Shown piece after piece: positions 37,278-47,064 of a stretch of DNA of 64,000 nt (position 1 is the first letter of the stretch; the number at the start of each line of letters is the position of its first letter). The translations under genes were made by a program, and so were the position numbers. Location of the stretch: the NCBI RefSeq assembly GCF_030161895.1, contig NZ_BSVB01000001.1, positions 620,001 to 684,000 on the forward strand, read 5' to 3'. The DNA is from Pseudolysinimonas kribbensis (lineage in GTDB: Bacteria > Actinomycetota > Actinomycetes > Actinomycetales > Microbacteriaceae). The notes under the pieces were generated by a model. That model was not told the origin of the DNA. It saw nothing but the letters and a program-made list of their open reading frames with translations, and made no database searches.

Positions 37278-38381
37278 TTACTTCTCGGCGGCCGCGGTGG
37301 GCTCGGCGTCGGCGGACTCGGCGCTCTCGGCGTCGGCCTCGGCGCTCGCCTTCGCGGCGGCCTTCTTCTGGGCCGGCGTCTGCTTCTCGGCCTCGGTGGC
37401 CTCGGCCTCGAGGCGGGCCTCGGCGGCCTCCTCCGACTCCGGCGCGTGCTCGACGACCAGCGACGCGTCCTCGACCGGCGCGGTCAGCGCGAGGTCGGCA
37501 TCCGCGTCGTTCTCCTCCACCGGCACCTCGGCGGCGACGATCTCGGCGATCTTGGCCTCGGCATCCGGGCCCTGGTCCACGGCTTCGATGCGCTCGGCCT
37601 CCGACTGCGGGTTCTCCGAGGCGTGCAGCAGCTCGGCCTCCCACTCGGCCAGCGGCTCGACGGCCGAGACGTTGCCCTCGGCCGCGGGCGCCTGGTGGCG
37701 CTGCACGAGCCCCTCGGCGGCGGCGTCGGCGATGATCCGCGTCAGCAGCGCGACCGAGCGGATCGCGTCGTCGTTGCCCGGGATCGGGTACTGCAGCTCG
37801 TCGGGGTCGGCGTTGGTGTCGAGGATGCCGATGATCGGGATCCCGAGCTTGGTCGCCTCGTCGACCGCGAGGTGCTCGCGCTTCGAGTCGATCACCCAGA
37901 TCGCCGACGGCGTCTTGGTGAGGTTGCGGATGCCGCCGAGCGTCTTGTGCAGCTTGTCGAGCTCGCGCTTCTTGATGAGGAGCTCCTTCTTGGTGAAGCC
38001 CTTCGTCGTGTCGTCGAAGTCGATCTCCTCGAGCTCCTTCATGCGCGCGAGGCGCTTGGAGACCGTCTGGAAGTTGGTGAGCAGACCGCCGAGCCAGCGC
38101 TGGTTGACGTAGGGCTGGCCGACGCGCTGCGCCTGCTCGGCGACCGTCTCCTGCGCCTGCTTCTTGGTGCCGACGAACAGCACCGAGCCGCCGTGGGCGA
38201 CCGTCTCCTTGACGAAGTCGTACGCCTTGTCGATGTAGGCCAGCGACTGCTGCAGGTCGATGATGTGGATGCCGGAGCGCTCGGTCAGGATGAAGCGCTT
38301 GACCTTCGGATTCCAGCGGCGGGTCTGGTGTCCGAAGTGCACGCCGCTGTCGAGCAGCTGGCGGATGGTGACGACGGCCAT
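37278..38381 (-). CDS. rpsB: Ribosomal protein uS2 with long acidic C-terminal extension
   Basis: A 367-residue 30S protein. The start [20 protein letters not shown] (ATG 38381) and the blocks [34 protein letters not shown] and [20 protein letters not shown] are classic. The ribosomal core ends near residue 245. About 120 more residues follow, rich in E, A, K and S, and likely disordered. Such tails are common on actinobacterial S2 but this one is long. It is upstream of tsf and divergent from the M23 gene, with a 289-base promoter/leader region. Confidence 0.96.
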   Translation of the reverse strand: MAVVTIRQLLDSGVHFGHQTRRWNPKVKRFILTERSGIHIIDLQQSLAYIDKAYDFVKETVAHGGSVLFVGTKKQAQETVAEQAQRVGQPYVNQRWLGGLLTNFQTVSKRLARMKELEEIDFDDTTKGFTKKELLIKKRELDKLHKTLGGIRNLTKTPSAIWVIDSKREHLAVDEATKLGIPIIGILDTNADPDELQYPIPGNDDAIRSVALLTRIIADAAAEGLVQRHQAPAAEGNVSAVEPLAEWEAELLHASENPQSEAERIEAVDQGPDAEAKIAEIVAAEVPVEENDADADLALTAPVEDASLVVEHAPESEEAAEARLEAEATEAEKQTPAQKKAAAKASAEADAESAESADAEPTAAAEK

Positions 38382-38670
38382 GGCCGTTCTCCTTCTTCTG
38401 CCGGCTCCGCTCGCGCAGCGGCCGGCGTCTTCTCGGTTGTGTCGATCGGCGACGGTGGTCGCGATCCCTGGTGCCGGGCGCGCATCCGCCTGCTCGCTGT
38501 ACTGCGGGAAGGACCGAATGGATGCGGTGGCCGAATGGCACGCGAAGTCACCCCGCCGGGGCGGAGTGCAGGGCAAGTGTAGCCTCCTTCCCCGGCGTCG
38601 CGCATGTCGGCTGTGCACCAGATGCCGTGGCCGGCCCCCGCACGCCGGTGCACACCGCGAGGGTGGCGAC

Positions 38671-39237
38671 ATGCGATCCCGTGCCGCACCCCGCGTCCCG
38701 CGGTTCGTGGCGGTCGCGCTCATGGCAGTGGCGCTGGTGGCCGGGGGTGGCGCGTGCGCCTCGTCGGCAGCGTTCGCGGCGGACGCGGCGCCCGTGGCCG
38801 ACGTGCTTCAGGAGAACGCCGCCGCGCGCTGGGCCTGGCCGGTCGCACCGCCGCATCCCGTCGTGCGCGGGTATCTCGCACCCCCGACGCCGTACGGGGC
38901 GGGGCATCGCGGGATCGACATCCGGGCGCCCGACGGCGCACCCCTGCTCGCACCCGACGACGGCATCGTGCACTTCGCAGGGTTCGTCGTCGACCGACCG
39001 GTGCTGTCGATCCAGCACGCCGGCGGGGTCCTGTCGAGCTTCGAGCCGGTGTCGACGACGCTCCACGCGGGCGACGTCGTGCACCGCGGCCGGGTGATCG
39101 GCACGGTGCTGGCGGGGCACTGCACATCGGGAACGTGCCTGCATCTGGGGGCGAGGGTCGACGGGCAGTACGTGAATCCACTGCTGTTCCTCGGCGGGGT
39201 GCCGCCGGCGGTGCTGTACCCGACGCGCGGTGGATGA
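38671..39237 (+). CDS. M23-family peptidase-like secreted protein
   Basis: A 188-residue exported protein. Residues 1-35 form a signal peptide (basic [11 protein letters not shown] then a hydrophobic core, cut likely after AFA). The M23/LytM domain runs from about residue 55: [20 protein letters not shown] has the first metal histidine and aspartate, and the closing segment [15 protein letters not shown] holds the later histidine. The middle HxH site is not obvious, so it could be a degenerate, non-cutting LytM factor. A GAGGG site precedes ATG 38671. It is divergent from rpsB and converges with xerC, an order conserved in Actinobacteria. Confidence 0.83.
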   Translation: MRSRAAPRVPRFVAVALMAVALVAGGGACASSAAFAADAAPVADVLQENAAARWAWPVAPPHPVVRGYLAPPTPYGAGHRGIDIRAPDGAPLLAPDDGIVHFAGFVVDRPVLSIQHAGGVLSSFEPVSTTLHAGDVVHRGRVIGTVLAGHCTSGTCLHLGARVDGQYVNPLLFLGGVPPAVLYPTRGG

Positions 39238-39271
39238 GAGCGGGAGTCCGGCTCGTCGAGTTCAGCTCAGC

Positions 39272-40186
39272 TCACGCGCGCGGGTGCGCCGTCGCGTACG
39301 CGCTCCGGAGGCGCTCGGCGGAGACGTGCGTGTAGATCTGCGTGGTGGCCAGGCTCGCATGGCCGAGCAGCTCCTGCACGGCGCGCAGGTCGGCGCCGCC
39401 GTCGAGCAGGTGGGTCGCGGCCGTGTGCCGGAACGTGTGCGGCCCGGCGGGGCCGGATCCGGGCAGGTCCGCGAGGAGCGACGCGACGAGCTGGTACACG
39501 GTGCGCGGCGTGAGAGGGCGCCCGCGGGCGCCGAGGAACAGGGCGTCCTGGAACAGGGTGTCGATGCCGTCCGCCAGGAGGGCCGCACGGCCGTGCTCGA
39601 GGTAGCGGTCGAGGGCGTGCGCCGCCGGCACGCCGAACGGCACGACACGCTCCTTGCCGCCCTTGCCGAGCACCCGCACGGTCAGCCGGGTGCGATCCAC
39701 GTCGCCGAGGCGCAGGCCGGTCAGCTCGCTCACCCGGATCGCGCTCGCGTACAGCAGCTCGATGATCGCCAGGTCGCGCACGGCGACGGGGTCGCTGCCG
39801 GATGCCCGCCCCTCGAGCTCGGCGAACAGCCCGTCGAGCTGCGGGCGGGTCAGCACGCGCGGCAGGTGCTTGTCGCTCTTCGGGGAGCGCAGCCGCAGCC
39901 CGGCGTCGGCGTTCGCGACGCCTGTGCGCGCGAGCCACGCGGTGAAGCCGCGGACCGCCGCCGTGCGCCGCGCCAGGCTCGACTTCGCGAGCCGTTCGCT
40001 CGCCTTCCACTGCCAATCCCGCAGCAGCTCGAGGTCGATAGCACCGGTGTCGGCGACGCCCGCCTCCTCGGCGAACGCGGCGAGATCGAGCAGGTCGCCG
40101 CGGTAGGCCCGGGCGGTCTGGGGGCTGAGCCCGCGCTCGAGCGTGAGCTGACGCACGAAGGCGTCGATCGCGGCGTCGATCCTCAC
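39272..40186 (-). CDS. xerC: Tyrosine recombinase XerC
   Basis: A 304-residue site-specific recombinase that resolves chromosome dimers. The N-terminal SAM-like DNA-binding domain occupies residues 5-90. The catalytic domain carries all six residues: R in YASAIRVSELTG, K in LGKGGKERVVPFG, H-x-x-R in HTFRHTAATHLLDGG, H in LLGHASLATTQIYTHV, and the nucleophile Y in that last segment. Its place next to dprA and before rpsB agrees with the usual actinobacterial chromosomal xerC, not with a phage integrase. No att-like repeats are seen beside it. Confidence 0.9.
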   Translation of the reverse strand: MRIDAAIDAFVRQLTLERGLSPQTARAYRGDLLDLAAFAEEAGVADTGAIDLELLRDWQWKASERLAKSSLARRTAAVRGFTAWLARTGVANADAGLRLRSPKSDKHLPRVLTRPQLDGLFAELEGRASGSDPVAVRDLAIIELLYASAIRVSELTGLRLGDVDRTRLTVRVLGKGGKERVVPFGVPAAHALDRYLEHGRAALLADGIDTLFQDALFLGARGRPLTPRTVYQLVASLLADLPGSGPAGPHTFRHTAATHLLDGGADLRAVQELLGHASLATTQIYTHVSAERLRSAYATAHPRA

Positions 40187-40240
40187 GGGTCCATGGTCGC
40201 GCGCGGGCGGCTCCCGCCGAGGCGCGACACGGCCTGCGGG

Positions 40241-41200
40241 TCACGCCTCGGCGGTCCCGCCGCTTCTCTCGACGTCGCCGAGGTTGAAGGTCGAGCGCTT
40301 ATTGGAGAAGGCCTCGCGCCGCTCGTGGGGCGTCATGGCGGCGAGCCGTTCGAGCACGACACCCGAGAACCCGGCAACCTGCGGCGGATCGCCGACCGGC
40401 ACGATCGAGTGCACGACGGCGTGCGGGTACACGTCGACGAGGTTGATCGACTGGCCGCCGTCGACCCCGAGCAGAGTGTCGAACGGGCCGCTGGCGTCGA
40501 TCGTGTAGCAGGTGGCGGCGGCGACCGAGACGGGGATGCCCGCGAACGTGCCGCTCATCGCATGGTGCAGGTGACCTCCGAGGATCGCCCGCACGTCGGT
40601 GCCGCTGATCACCTCCGCGAGCCGCTGCTGCTCCTCGAGCTCGAGGATCGCCATGATCTCGACCGGGCTCGGCAGCGGCGGGTGATGCAGGGCGAGCAGC
40701 GTGCCGTGGGCGGCCGGCACCGCCAGCACCGTCGTCAGCCAGTCGAGCTGCTCATCGGTGAGCTCGCCGTGGTGGTAGCCGGGCACGGTCGTGTCGAGCG
40801 AGACGATGCGGAGCCCGCCGATGTCGTGCACGCGGTCCTGCGGCGCGGTCGTCGGTTCCTCGCCGAACAGGATGGACGCGTACGGCTCGCGCTCGTCGTG
40901 GTTGCCCATGACCCACACGAGCTGTGCCCCGAGACGCGCGGCGACGGGCTCGAGCTGACCCTTCAGCCGGTGGTACGCCTCCGGCTCGCCCAGGTCGGCG
41001 AGGTCGCCGGTGATGACGATCGCCTCCGGTCGTCGCCCCGACCGCTCGAGCTGCTCGAGCGCCCGGGCGAGGTGCGCGTCGGTGTCGACGGCTCCGTAGA
41101 GCGGCCGCGGGCCGCCCAGGTAGTGCGGGTCGCTGACGTGCGCGATCGTGTGGATCGGCGGCGCGTACTGTCCGAGCTGGATGCGGGTGCCGGCTGCCAT
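40241..41200 (-). CDS. Calcineurin-like metallophosphoesterase (CpdA type)
   Basis: A 319-residue phosphoesterase. The metal-ligand series is complete: HVSDPHYLG (D-x-H), VITGDLADLG (GD), VMGNHDERE (GNHD), LLALHHPPLP (H), and LGGHLHHA (GHxH). The order and spacing match CpdA-like class III cyclic nucleotide phosphodiesterases. cAMP hydrolysis is the likely guess; other phosphodiesters are possible. It lies between xerC and dprA, both on the minus strand, with gaps of 54 and 39 bases. Confidence 0.87.
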   Translation of the reverse strand: MAAGTRIQLGQYAPPIHTIAHVSDPHYLGGPRPLYGAVDTDAHLARALEQLERSGRRPEAIVITGDLADLGEPEAYHRLKGQLEPVAARLGAQLVWVMGNHDEREPYASILFGEEPTTAPQDRVHDIGGLRIVSLDTTVPGYHHGELTDEQLDWLTTVLAVPAAHGTLLALHHPPLPSPVEIMAILELEEQQRLAEVISGTDVRAILGGHLHHAMSGTFAGIPVSVAAATCYTIDASGPFDTLLGVDGGQSINLVDVYPHAVVHSIVPVGDPPQVAGFSGVVLERLAAMTPHERREAFSNKRSTFNLGDVERSGGTAEA

Positions 41201-41239
41201 GCCCCCACTCTCGCAGCAGTCGCCGACGTTGCCGAGGTA

Positions 41240-42457
41240 TCAGGCGGGCTCCGGTACGGTGCGGATCCACCCCGACGGACGGCGGCGCACCAGTCCCTCC
41301 AGCTCGAGCAGTCCGAGCTCGGCACGCACGCGATCCGGTGCGAGCCCCGAGATGATGGCGATCCGCTCCGACTCCCGACCGCTTCGCGTGCTCATGGCGT
41401 CGAGCAGGCGCAGCCGCGTCGCATCGAGGGGCGAGGGCGCGTCCGCCGCACCTCCGTCGGCATCGACGCCCGAGCCGATCGGCTCCTCCTCGCCGAGCAG
41501 CTGCGCCATCTCGGACGGCGTCGTCACGCACAGCGCCTCGCTCTCGCGCAGCAGGCGATGGCATCCGGCGGACGCCGAGCTGGTGACCGGCCCCGGCACG
41601 ACGCCGACCGGCCGGCCGAGCTGCGCCGCGTGGTTGGCGGTGTTGATGGAGCCCGAGCGCCAGCCCGCCTCCACGACGACCGTCGCCTGCGTCGCCGCCG
41701 CGATCAGCCGGTTGCGCTGGAGAAAGCGCCATTTGGATGGCGCGACGCCGCACGGCACCTCGGCGGCGACGGCGCCGCGCTCGACGATCTTCTGCAGCAG
41801 CTGGTCGTGGCCCGCCGGGTAGAACCGGTCGACGCCGCCCGCGAGGAACGCGACCGTCGTGCCCCGGGAGGCGAGGGCCGCGCGGTGCGCCGCCCCGTCG
41901 ATGCCGTAGGCGGCGCCCGAGACGATCGCGACGCGGCGGTCGACGAGGCCGGCGGCGGCCTCCATGGTCACGTGCTCGCCGTAGGCCGTCGCGGCCCGGG
42001 CGCCGACGAGGGCGATCGATCGGTCGAGCGCACGCAGGTGTGCCCGGTCGCCGCGCACCCAGAGGGCGAACGGAGCGTGCTCTCCGAGGTCGTCGAGTCC
42101 GCGCGGCCAGTCGTCGTCTCCCGGGACCACGAGGGCGGCGGCGAACCGCGCCGCCTGCCGCAGTGCAAGCTGCACCGCGCCGGCGCCGACCCGTCCGCGC
42201 CAGCGCTGGAGCGCGGCATCCGGGATCCGCGGCTCACCCGGCGCGGGTTCTTCACGCACCCGGGCCACGAGGGCGGCCATCGCCCGCTCGGCCCCGAGCT
42301 CGGCGACGAGCCGACCGGCATCACCGTCACCCGGCTCGGCCACGAGGCTCCAGGCCGCGCGCGCGAACCGCTCCCCCACCGCGGCGCGATCCGGCGCGTC
42401 CGCCACCGCACGCACGAGCGGGGCGACCGACGCCTCCGGCAGTTCGAGGATCGTCAT
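41240..42457 (-). CDS. dprA: DNA processing protein DprA
   Basis: DprA protects incoming single-stranded DNA and loads RecA. This is a 405-residue version with the Rossmann-type DprA domain at about 125-330: LVGARAATAYGEHVTMEAAA, IVSGAAYGIDGAAHRAAL, FLAGGVDRFYPAGHDQLL, and QRNRLIAAAT. A winged-helix DprA C-terminal domain follows (LDAMSTRSGRESERIAIISG). ATG 42457 overlaps the comM/yifB stop by four bases. The yraN-comM-dprA row is conserved in many bacteria. Confidence 0.92.
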   Translation of the reverse strand: MTILELPEASVAPLVRAVADAPDRAAVGERFARAAWSLVAEPGDGDAGRLVAELGAERAMAALVARVREEPAPGEPRIPDAALQRWRGRVGAGAVQLALRQAARFAAALVVPGDDDWPRGLDDLGEHAPFALWVRGDRAHLRALDRSIALVGARAATAYGEHVTMEAAAGLVDRRVAIVSGAAYGIDGAAHRAALASRGTTVAFLAGGVDRFYPAGHDQLLQKIVERGAVAAEVPCGVAPSKWRFLQRNRLIAAATQATVVVEAGWRSGSINTANHAAQLGRPVGVVPGPVTSSASAGCHRLLRESEALCVTTPSEMAQLLGEEEPIGSGVDADGGAADAPSPLDATRLRLLDAMSTRSGRESERIAIISGLAPDRVRAELGLLELEGLVRRRPSGWIRTVPEPA

Positions 42458-43986
42458 TCGGCCATCGCCTTCCGCAGGTAGAGGGCCCGGCCGATCTGGT
42501 CGGCGGCGGGGCGATCCACCCCGTCGAGATCGCAGATCGTCCAGGCGAGCTTGAGCACGCGGTCGTAACCGCGCATCGTGAGGGCGCCGCGCACGAGTGC
42601 GCGGTCGAGCGCGGCCGTGGCGCCGCGCACCGGTGCGCCCGCGGGCGAGCGCAGCCACGGGCCGGAGACGTGCGCGTTGAGACGCCACGGAGTGCCTGCG
42701 AGCCGTTCCGCGGCCACGGCACGGGCCGCGACCACGCGCTCCCGTGCGGCGACACTCGTGCGCGGGCGCGTCGGCGCGGCGCGCAGCTGGGCCGCGGTGA
42801 TCCGGCGCACGACGAGCTGGATGTCGATGCGGTCGAGGAGCGGCCCGCTCAGCCGGCCGAGGTAGCGCCGCCGCGCGAATGGCGAGCAGGTGCAGGCCCG
42901 ATCGTCGACGCCCGACAGGCCGCACGGGCACGGATTGGCGGCGAGCACGAGCTGGAAGCGCGCGGGATAGCGGGCCGTCGCGTTCACCAGCGAGATCGCG
43001 ACGACGCCCGACTCGAGCGGCTGGCGCAGAGCGTCGAGCGCAGCCGCGGGGAACTCGGGTGCCTCGTCGAGGAAGAGCACGCCGTGCGCCGCGCGCACCA
43101 CCGCGCCGGGGCGGATCCAGCCGCTGCCGCCGCCGATCATCGAGACGGCGCTCGCGGTGTGGTGCGGCGCCTCGAACGGCGGTCGTACGCGCAGCCGCGA
43201 TCCGACCGGGGCGCCGCCGAGCGAACGGATCGACGCCACCTCGAGCGCCTCCGCCGCCGGCAGGTCGGGCAGGAGCCCCGGCAGGCGGGAGGCCAGCATC
43301 GTCTTGCCCGCGCCCGGCGGTCCGAGCAGGAACAGGTGATGCCCGCCGGCTGCGGCGATCTGCGCGGCCTCCACCGCATCCTCGTTGCCGACGATGTCGC
43401 CGAGGTCGCCGGCGTCGTCGTCGGGGTCGACGGCGACCGGGCCGGGGATGGGGTCGCACTCCACCGGCTCGAGCTCGGCGCCGTGCCAGATCGCGGCGTC
43501 GCGCAGCGACGCGACGCCGACGACGCGCACGCCCTCGACCAGCCGCGCCTCGTCCGCGTTGCCCGCCGGCACGACGACGGTGTCGTAGCCGGCGCGCGAG
43601 GCCGCGAGCACCGCCGGCAGGGCTCCGGGTATTGGGCGCAGGCGACCGTCGAGCGCGAGCTCGCCCAGGTGCACGACGCGATCGACGGAAACGGCCGGCA
43701 CCTTGCCGTCGGCGGCGAGGGCGGCCATCGCGATGGCCAAATCGAAGGCGGCACCGTGCTTGGGCAGCGCCGCGGGCGAGAGGTTCACGGTCAGCTTGCG
43801 CGCCGTGATGGCGAGCCCGGAGTTGTGCGCCGCCGCCCGCACGCGGTCGCGGGCCTCGCCGAGGGCGGCATCCGGGAGCCCGATCAGGATGAAGGCGGGC
43901 AGGTTGCTCGAGATGTCGGCCTCGATCTGCACGATGGCGCCGTCGATCCCGAGCAGGGCCACGGCATGGGAGCGTGCGAGCGGCAT
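42454..43986 (-). CDS. comM: ComM/YifB-type Mg-chelatase-like AAA+ ATPase
   Basis: A 510-residue ring helicase-like protein that helps integrate DNA during transformation. It has an N-terminal Lon-like domain (residues 10-170, IGLPDAALGEARDRVRAAAH), then the AAA+ core: Walker A LLGPPGAGKTMLASRLPGLL, FEAPHHTASAVSMIGGGSGW, and Walker B AAHGVLFLDEAPEF. The C-terminal domain has the segment ANPCPCGLSGVDDRACTC with a zinc-like cysteine cluster. It is coupled to dprA. The Mg-chelatase name in older databases does not mean chlorophyll synthesis. Confidence 0.92.
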   Translation of the reverse strand: MPLARSHAVALLGIDGAIVQIEADISSNLPAFILIGLPDAALGEARDRVRAAAHNSGLAITARKLTVNLSPAALPKHGAAFDLAIAMAALAADGKVPAVSVDRVVHLGELALDGRLRPIPGALPAVLAASRAGYDTVVVPAGNADEARLVEGVRVVGVASLRDAAIWHGAELEPVECDPIPGPVAVDPDDDAGDLGDIVGNEDAVEAAQIAAAGGHHLFLLGPPGAGKTMLASRLPGLLPDLPAAEALEVASIRSLGGAPVGSRLRVRPPFEAPHHTASAVSMIGGGSGWIRPGAVVRAAHGVLFLDEAPEFPAAALDALRQPLESGVVAISLVNATARYPARFQLVLAANPCPCGLSGVDDRACTCSPFARRRYLGRLSGPLLDRIDIQLVVRRITAAQLRAAPTRPRTSVAARERVVAARAVAAERLAGTPWRLNAHVSGPWLRSPAGAPVRGATAALDRALVRGALTMRGYDRVLKLAWTICDLDGVDRPAADQIGRALYLRKAMAE

Positions 43987-43999
43987 CAGTCCGCGCCCA

Positions 44000-44371
44000 T
44001 CAGAAGATGCCCCGGAGGTGCTCGATCACGGCGGGGCGATCACGCGGGGCGATGACCGCGACTGCGTCGATGCGCACACGGGGGTGCGCACCCGCGAGCT
44101 CCGGATGAGCGTCGCACCACTCCCCTGCCAGTCGCCGCAGCCGCGCCAGCTTGGCCGCGGTGATCGCCTCGAACGGATGCCCGAACGCGACCCCGGCGCG
44201 GGTCTTGACCTCCGCGACGACGACCTCGCGCGACGCGGGGTCCTGCAGCACGAGGTCGAGCTCGCCCGACGGGCCGCGCCAGTTGCGGTCGAGCACCCGC
44301 AGCCCACGGCGCGTGAGGTGATCGGCGGCGATGCTCTCGCCCCGCGCTCCCAGAACATCCTTCGCGGCCAT
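44000..44371 (-). CDS. yraN: YraN (UPF0102) family protein, predicted endonuclease fold
   Basis: A 123-residue protein of the restriction-endonuclease-like fold. The start MAAKDVLGARGESIAADHL is typical, followed by LDRNWRGPSGELDLVLQD and VVVAEVKTRAGVAFGHPFEA, the D-x(n)-E-x-K metal motif. The ATG at 44371 was chosen because the family begins there and an in-frame extension would be unlike it. The cellular role is unknown, though it travels with comM, dprA and rnhB. The stop is 14 bases before comM. Confidence 0.9.
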   Translation of the reverse strand: MAAKDVLGARGESIAADHLTRRGLRVLDRNWRGPSGELDLVLQDPASREVVVAEVKTRAGVAFGHPFEAITAAKLARLRRLAGEWCDAHPELAGAHPRVRIDAVAVIAPRDRPAVIEHLRGIF

Positions 44372-44460
44372 GTCGACGATGGTCGCGGGCCGGCGCGCAG
44401 CGGCGGATCGAAACCGCAGCGGGCGGGGACGGGTCCGCGCGCGGACGGCGTGTGGAGGGA

Positions 44461-44784
44461 CTACTCGTCGAGCGCGAGCTCCTTCGGCAGCTCGAGGTCC
44501 TTGTCGCCGCGCACCTCGAGGTTGAAGTCCTTGTAGGTGATGACGCGCACGCTCTTCACGAACCGGTCGGAGCGGTACACGTCCCACACCCACACGTCGC
44601 TCATCGTGAGCTCGAAGTAGAAGTCGTGCTCGGTGTCCTTGCGCTCCACCGTCACGTCGTTCGCGAGGTAGAAGCGGCGCTCGGTCTCCACCACATAGCG
44701 GAACTGGCTCACGACATCGCGGTACTCGCGGTACAGGGCCAGTTCGACCTCGCGGTCGTAGTCCTCGATCTCGTCGTCGTCCAT
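44461..44784 (-). CDS. DUF2469 family protein
   Basis: A 107-residue acidic protein, MDDDEIEDYDREVELALYRE then YRDVVSQFRYVVETERRFYL, and a C-terminal part with VWVWDVYRSDRFVKSVRVIT. It is a near-universal actinobacterial family of unknown function, always found between rnhB and yraN. It has no signal or membrane segment. The ATG at 44784 is followed by the family's usual acidic start. Confidence 0.92.
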   Translation of the reverse strand: MDDDEIEDYDREVELALYREYRDVVSQFRYVVETERRFYLANDVTVERKDTEHDFYFELTMSDVWVWDVYRSDRFVKSVRVITYKDFNLEVRGDKDLELPKELALDE

Positions 44785-44863
44785 CGAGGGGAGTCTAGGC
44801 GCTGACGCCGAGGGCGTCCGGGTCGGCGGTCGCGTGCTCGGGATGCCGGCGCGACCGGGCGGA

Positions 44864-45571
44864 TCAGGCGAGCAGGCCGTCCAGCAGCGACGGTGTCCGC
44901 AGCCACGAGACGCGGTGCAGCGGCGTCGGCCCGAGCCGGTCGATCGCCGCGTAGTGCTCGGCGCTCGCGTACCCCTTGTTGCCGGTCCAGCCGTAGCCGG
45001 GGTGGGTGCCGTCGGCGGCGATCATGACGCGGTCGCGATGCACTTTCGCGAGCACCGACGCCGCCGCGACCACCGCGCAGTCACGGTCCGCCTTGACCCG
45101 CATCGTCACGGGCGGACGCGCGCCCCCGAACACCGCCGCACCCCGGGCGATCGGCTCGGCGCGATCGAGCACCGGGGAGAGCCAGTCGTGCGATCCGTCG
45201 AGGAGGATCACGGCATCCTGCATCACGAGTCCGCCCGCGAGCAGGCCGGCGAACGCGCGCATCGCGGCGATGCCGAGCGCGACGATGATGCCCACCTCCT
45301 CGATCTCGTCGTTGGAGGCGAGGCCGACGGCGTGCGCCGTGCTCCAGGTCTGGACGATCGGATGCAGGCGCTCACGGGTCGGTTCGGGCAGCATCTTCGA
45401 GTCGCGCAGCCCCTCCGGGATGCGCCGCCCGTGCCCGTCGAAGACGCTCAGGCCCACGCCGACGGGCCCGGCGATCGCGCCGCGGCCGACCTCGTCGACG
45501 CCGATGACCATCGACGCGCCCTCGCGCAGCAGTCGCCGCTCGAGTCGAAGGGTCGGATCGGCGACCGTCAT
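44864..45571 (-). CDS. rnhB: Ribonuclease HII
   Basis: A 235-residue enzyme that removes ribonucleotides from DNA and RNA of RNA-DNA hybrids. It contains the family start SMVIGVDEVGRGAIAGPVGV with the first catalytic D-E-x-G-R-G, then GLRDSKMLPEPTRERL with the next conserved residues, and VKADRDCAVVAAASVLAKVH with the D-x-x-C-x-x-V-x-A-x-S-V pattern. ATG 45571 overlaps the lepB stop by four bases. Confidence 0.94.
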   Translation of the reverse strand: MTVADPTLRLERRLLREGASMVIGVDEVGRGAIAGPVGVGLSVFDGHGRRIPEGLRDSKMLPEPTRERLHPIVQTWSTAHAVGLASNDEIEEVGIIVALGIAAMRAFAGLLAGGLVMQDAVILLDGSHDWLSPVLDRAEPIARGAAVFGGARPPVTMRVKADRDCAVVAAASVLAKVHRDRVMIAADGTHPGYGWTGNKGYASAEHYAAIDRLGPTPLHRVSWLRTPSLLDGLLA

Positions 45572-46385
45572 CCGCCGCTCGTGGTGGTCGTCGTGGGCGT
45601 GGGCGAGGGGGTCGGGGCGGGCTCGGTGCCCTTGGCGCCCGGCTTGCCGACGTCCGCGAAGGTCAGGGGGTAGTCGTCGAGCCAGGTCCAGCGGTCGATC
45701 GGCCAGGTGATCAGGATCGCGCGGCCGACCACGTCATCCATCGGCACGAAGCCCTTGCCCGGCTTGTCACGGTTGTAGCGGGAGTCGGCGGAGTCGTACC
45801 GGTTGTCGCCCATGACCCAGAGCGAGTTCTTCGGCACCGTGACGTCGAAGGAGTCCTTGGAGACGGCGGTGATGCCGGTCGGGAGCTTGACGTACGGCTC
45901 GTCGAGCGGACTGCCGTTGACGCTGATCTGACCGAACGCGTTGCAGCACGTCACGTGATCGCCGGGCAGGCCGATGACGCGCTTGATGAGGTGGTCGTTC
46001 GAGTCGGGGGCGGTCAGGCCGACGATCGAGAGCAGCCAGTCGAAGAACCCGGCGACCGGATTGGTGTCGACCGGCGGCGTGGGGGCAGCCAGCCACCCGG
46101 GTCCTTGAAGACGACGACGTCGCCGCGCTGCAGGGGGAATGCCGAGGGCTGGAGCTCGTTGACGATGATCCGGTCGTTGACGTCGAGGGTGTCCTCCATC
46201 GACGGCGACGGGATGTAGAACGACCGGATCAGGAACGTCTTGATCAGGAACGAGATGATGATCGCGGCGAGCAGGATGATGAGCACGTCGCGGAGGAAGC
46301 GCCAGACGCCGCCCTTGCGCGGGGCACGGGCGGGGGCGTCATCCCGGTCGCGGGGATCGGCGACCGCGGTGTCGTTGAGCGTCAT
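45568..46385 (-). CDS. lepB: Signal peptidase I, with one frame break
   Basis: A membrane serine protease that removes signal peptides. One transmembrane segment occupies about residues 33-53 (FLRDVLIILLAAIIISFLIK). The nucleophile is the Ser of YIPSPSMEDTLDVNDRII. The general base Lys is in DHLIKRVIGLPGDHV, then NGSPLDEPYV and WVMGDNRYDSADSRYN (family box E). The frame breaks after GDVVVFKDPG. One extra base at CCC 46096-46098 restores DPGWLAAPTPPVDTNP and about 272 residues. Its C-terminal tail ends in repeats of PTPSPTPTTTTT. Confidence 0.94.
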
Positions 46386-46555
46386 GTCTCCCTCGGGGTC
46401 GTCGCAATCCTATGCAGCGCGAACCCGGGAGAACGTCGCGGCGCGCGCAGCCCGAAGCGGCGCGCCGGAGCTGGCAGCGACGGCCGTTTCCGGCTGTCGC
46501 AGCGGCGGCGGCGCCGACGCCCGTCTCGGACGTAGGAATCCGGCAGCGAGGCGCC

Positions 46556-46903
46556 TCAGGCGTCCCGCTTCTCCTTGATCTTCGCCTTCTTGCCGCGCAG
46601 CTCGCGCAGGTAGTACAGCTTCGCGCGGCGCACGTCGCCGCGGGTGACGATCTCGATGTGATCGATGATCGGCGAGTGCACGGGGAACGTGCGCTCGACG
46701 CCGACCTGGAAGCTCACCTTGCGGACCGTGAAGGTCTCGCGGATGCCCTCGCCCGAGCGGCCGATGACGACGCCCTGGAAGACCTGGATACGGGAGCGGC
46801 TGCCCTCGACGATGTTCACGTGCACCTTGACGGTGTCGCCGGGGCGGAAGTCGGGGATGTCGGACTTGAGATGGGCCGCATCGACGGAGTCGAGGATGTG
46901 CAT
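46556..46903 (-). CDS. rplS: Ribosomal protein bL19
   Basis: A 115-residue 50S protein. The ATG at 46903 starts [20 protein letters not shown], the usual N-terminus. [40 protein letters not shown], and the end [20 protein letters not shown] are all conserved. The in-frame codons upstream of 46903 have no family support. It is 170 bases upstream of lepB (the gap holds nothing obvious) and divergent from map. Confidence 0.96.
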   Translation of the reverse strand: MHILDSVDAAHLKSDIPDFRPGDTVKVHVNIVEGSRSRIQVFQGVVIGRSGEGIRETFTVRKVSFQVGVERTFPVHSPIIDHIEIVTRGDVRRAKLYYLRELRGKKAKIKEKRDA

Positions 46904-47064
46904 GGCGCTATCGCTCTCTGCGCGCGCCGCGGGTCGCACGCTGTTCGGTGTGAAGAATCGGAAATGGCGGCCCGAGCGTCAGATGCGGCTCCCCCAGGGC
47001 AGAGCCCGCCGGGCACAAGGGTCCATCATGCCAGACTCTGCCCCCGACCGTAAACTCGTGCCTC

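Noticed and set aside
39272-40186. The tyrosine recombinase as a phage or island integrase.
   Set aside because: Its neighbours (dprA, M23, rpsB), size and lack of nearby att-like repeats fit chromosomal XerC.
44372-44460. GTCCGCGCGCGGAC palindrome between yraN and DUF2469 as a terminator.
   Set aside because: No U tract follows, and such GC palindromes arise easily at this base composition.
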